Source: Firmicutes bacterium UBA5420
GTDB taxonomy: Bacteria; Bacillota; Limnochordia; Darwinibacteriales; Darwinibacteriaceae
DNA length: 22,147 bases
NCBI GenBank assembly: GCA_002409455.1
Contig: DHNI01000092.1
Coordinates: 26,034 to 48,180 of the forward strand
Direction of reading: 5' to 3'
Program-made: the position numbers and the translations under genes
The notes under the pieces: model-generated
The model's database searches: none
Told to the model about the DNA's origin: nothing
The model's input: the letters and a program-made list of their open reading frames with translations, nothing else
In this document: positions 22,102 to 22,147 of the stretch, in pieces
How the letters are laid out: every line of letters begins with the position of its first letter
How positions within the stretch are numbered: position 1 is the first letter of the stretch

Positions 22102-22147
22102 ACATGTTTTGTCGGCGATCCTCATAGGTATTAGGGAAATAGCAAAC

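Noticed and set aside
22102..22147. Final 46 bases
   Set aside because: No gene start, terminator or promoter can be supported.

Overview
The window is about 22 kb of chromosomal DNA from a spore-forming Bacillota (Firmicutes), most likely a clostridia-like or Limnochordia-like lineage rather than a Bacillus. Pointers are strong AGGAGG-type ribosome binding sites, GTG and TTG starts, DUF951 (YyzM), YybS, Veg, DnaD, a spore-type Lon protease (LonC), QueT, and a PG-binding/LysM/GH18-fold protein built like a spore-cortex protein. I see no rRNA, tRNA, CRISPR array, insertion sequence or prophage. Almost every gene has a recognisable housekeeping family.

Layout. 1-1074: 3' part of gcvPB (glycine cleavage P-protein subunit 2), convergent with prsA (foldase, minus), with a strong hairpin terminator between them. 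2138-3423: DUF951 protein and a tandem P-loop ATPase. 3418-3873: queT (minus), divergent from ychF. 4987-7540: ribosomal/replication block rpsF-ssb-rpsR, terminator, yybS-like gene, rplI. 7584-9512: lonC with its own terminator. 9625-10968: mgtE. 10982-13191 (minus): a galactose operon of a previously hidden 27-codon ORF, galT and galK. 13308-20238 (plus): a tightly packed run ridA, ddl, ABC-F ATPase, dnaD, dnaB, a 63-aa unknown, rsmA and a DUF458 RNase H-like protein. 20422-20697: veg, behind two tandem sigma-A-type promoters. 20806-22101: PG-binding/LysM/degenerate-GH18 protein.

How the parts work together. Much of the content matches two gene groups that flank oriC in Bacillus subtilis as I remember them: yyzM-ychF-rpsF-ssb-rpsR with yybS-gdpP-rplI-dnaC, and ksgA-yabG-veg. 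Here they form one stretch, so the window is probably origin-proximal. It serves translation (S6, S18, L9, RsmA, YchF, ABC-F), replication (SSB, DnaD, DnaB), envelope and spore functions (PrsA, Ddl, LonC, the GH18-like protein), the Leloir galactose pathway, magnesium uptake and queuosine precursor uptake.

There is no obvious new multi-gene system. The observations most worth a second look are: the small ORF, with an internal hairpin, that ends 4 nt before galT; the apparent GH18 pseudoenzyme whose catalytic DxE is replaced by P-W-R; the tandem veg promoters with a perfect palindrome over the -10; the tandem P-loop ATPase whose second Walker A lacks its Ser/Thr; and the absence of gdpP between yybS and rplI.
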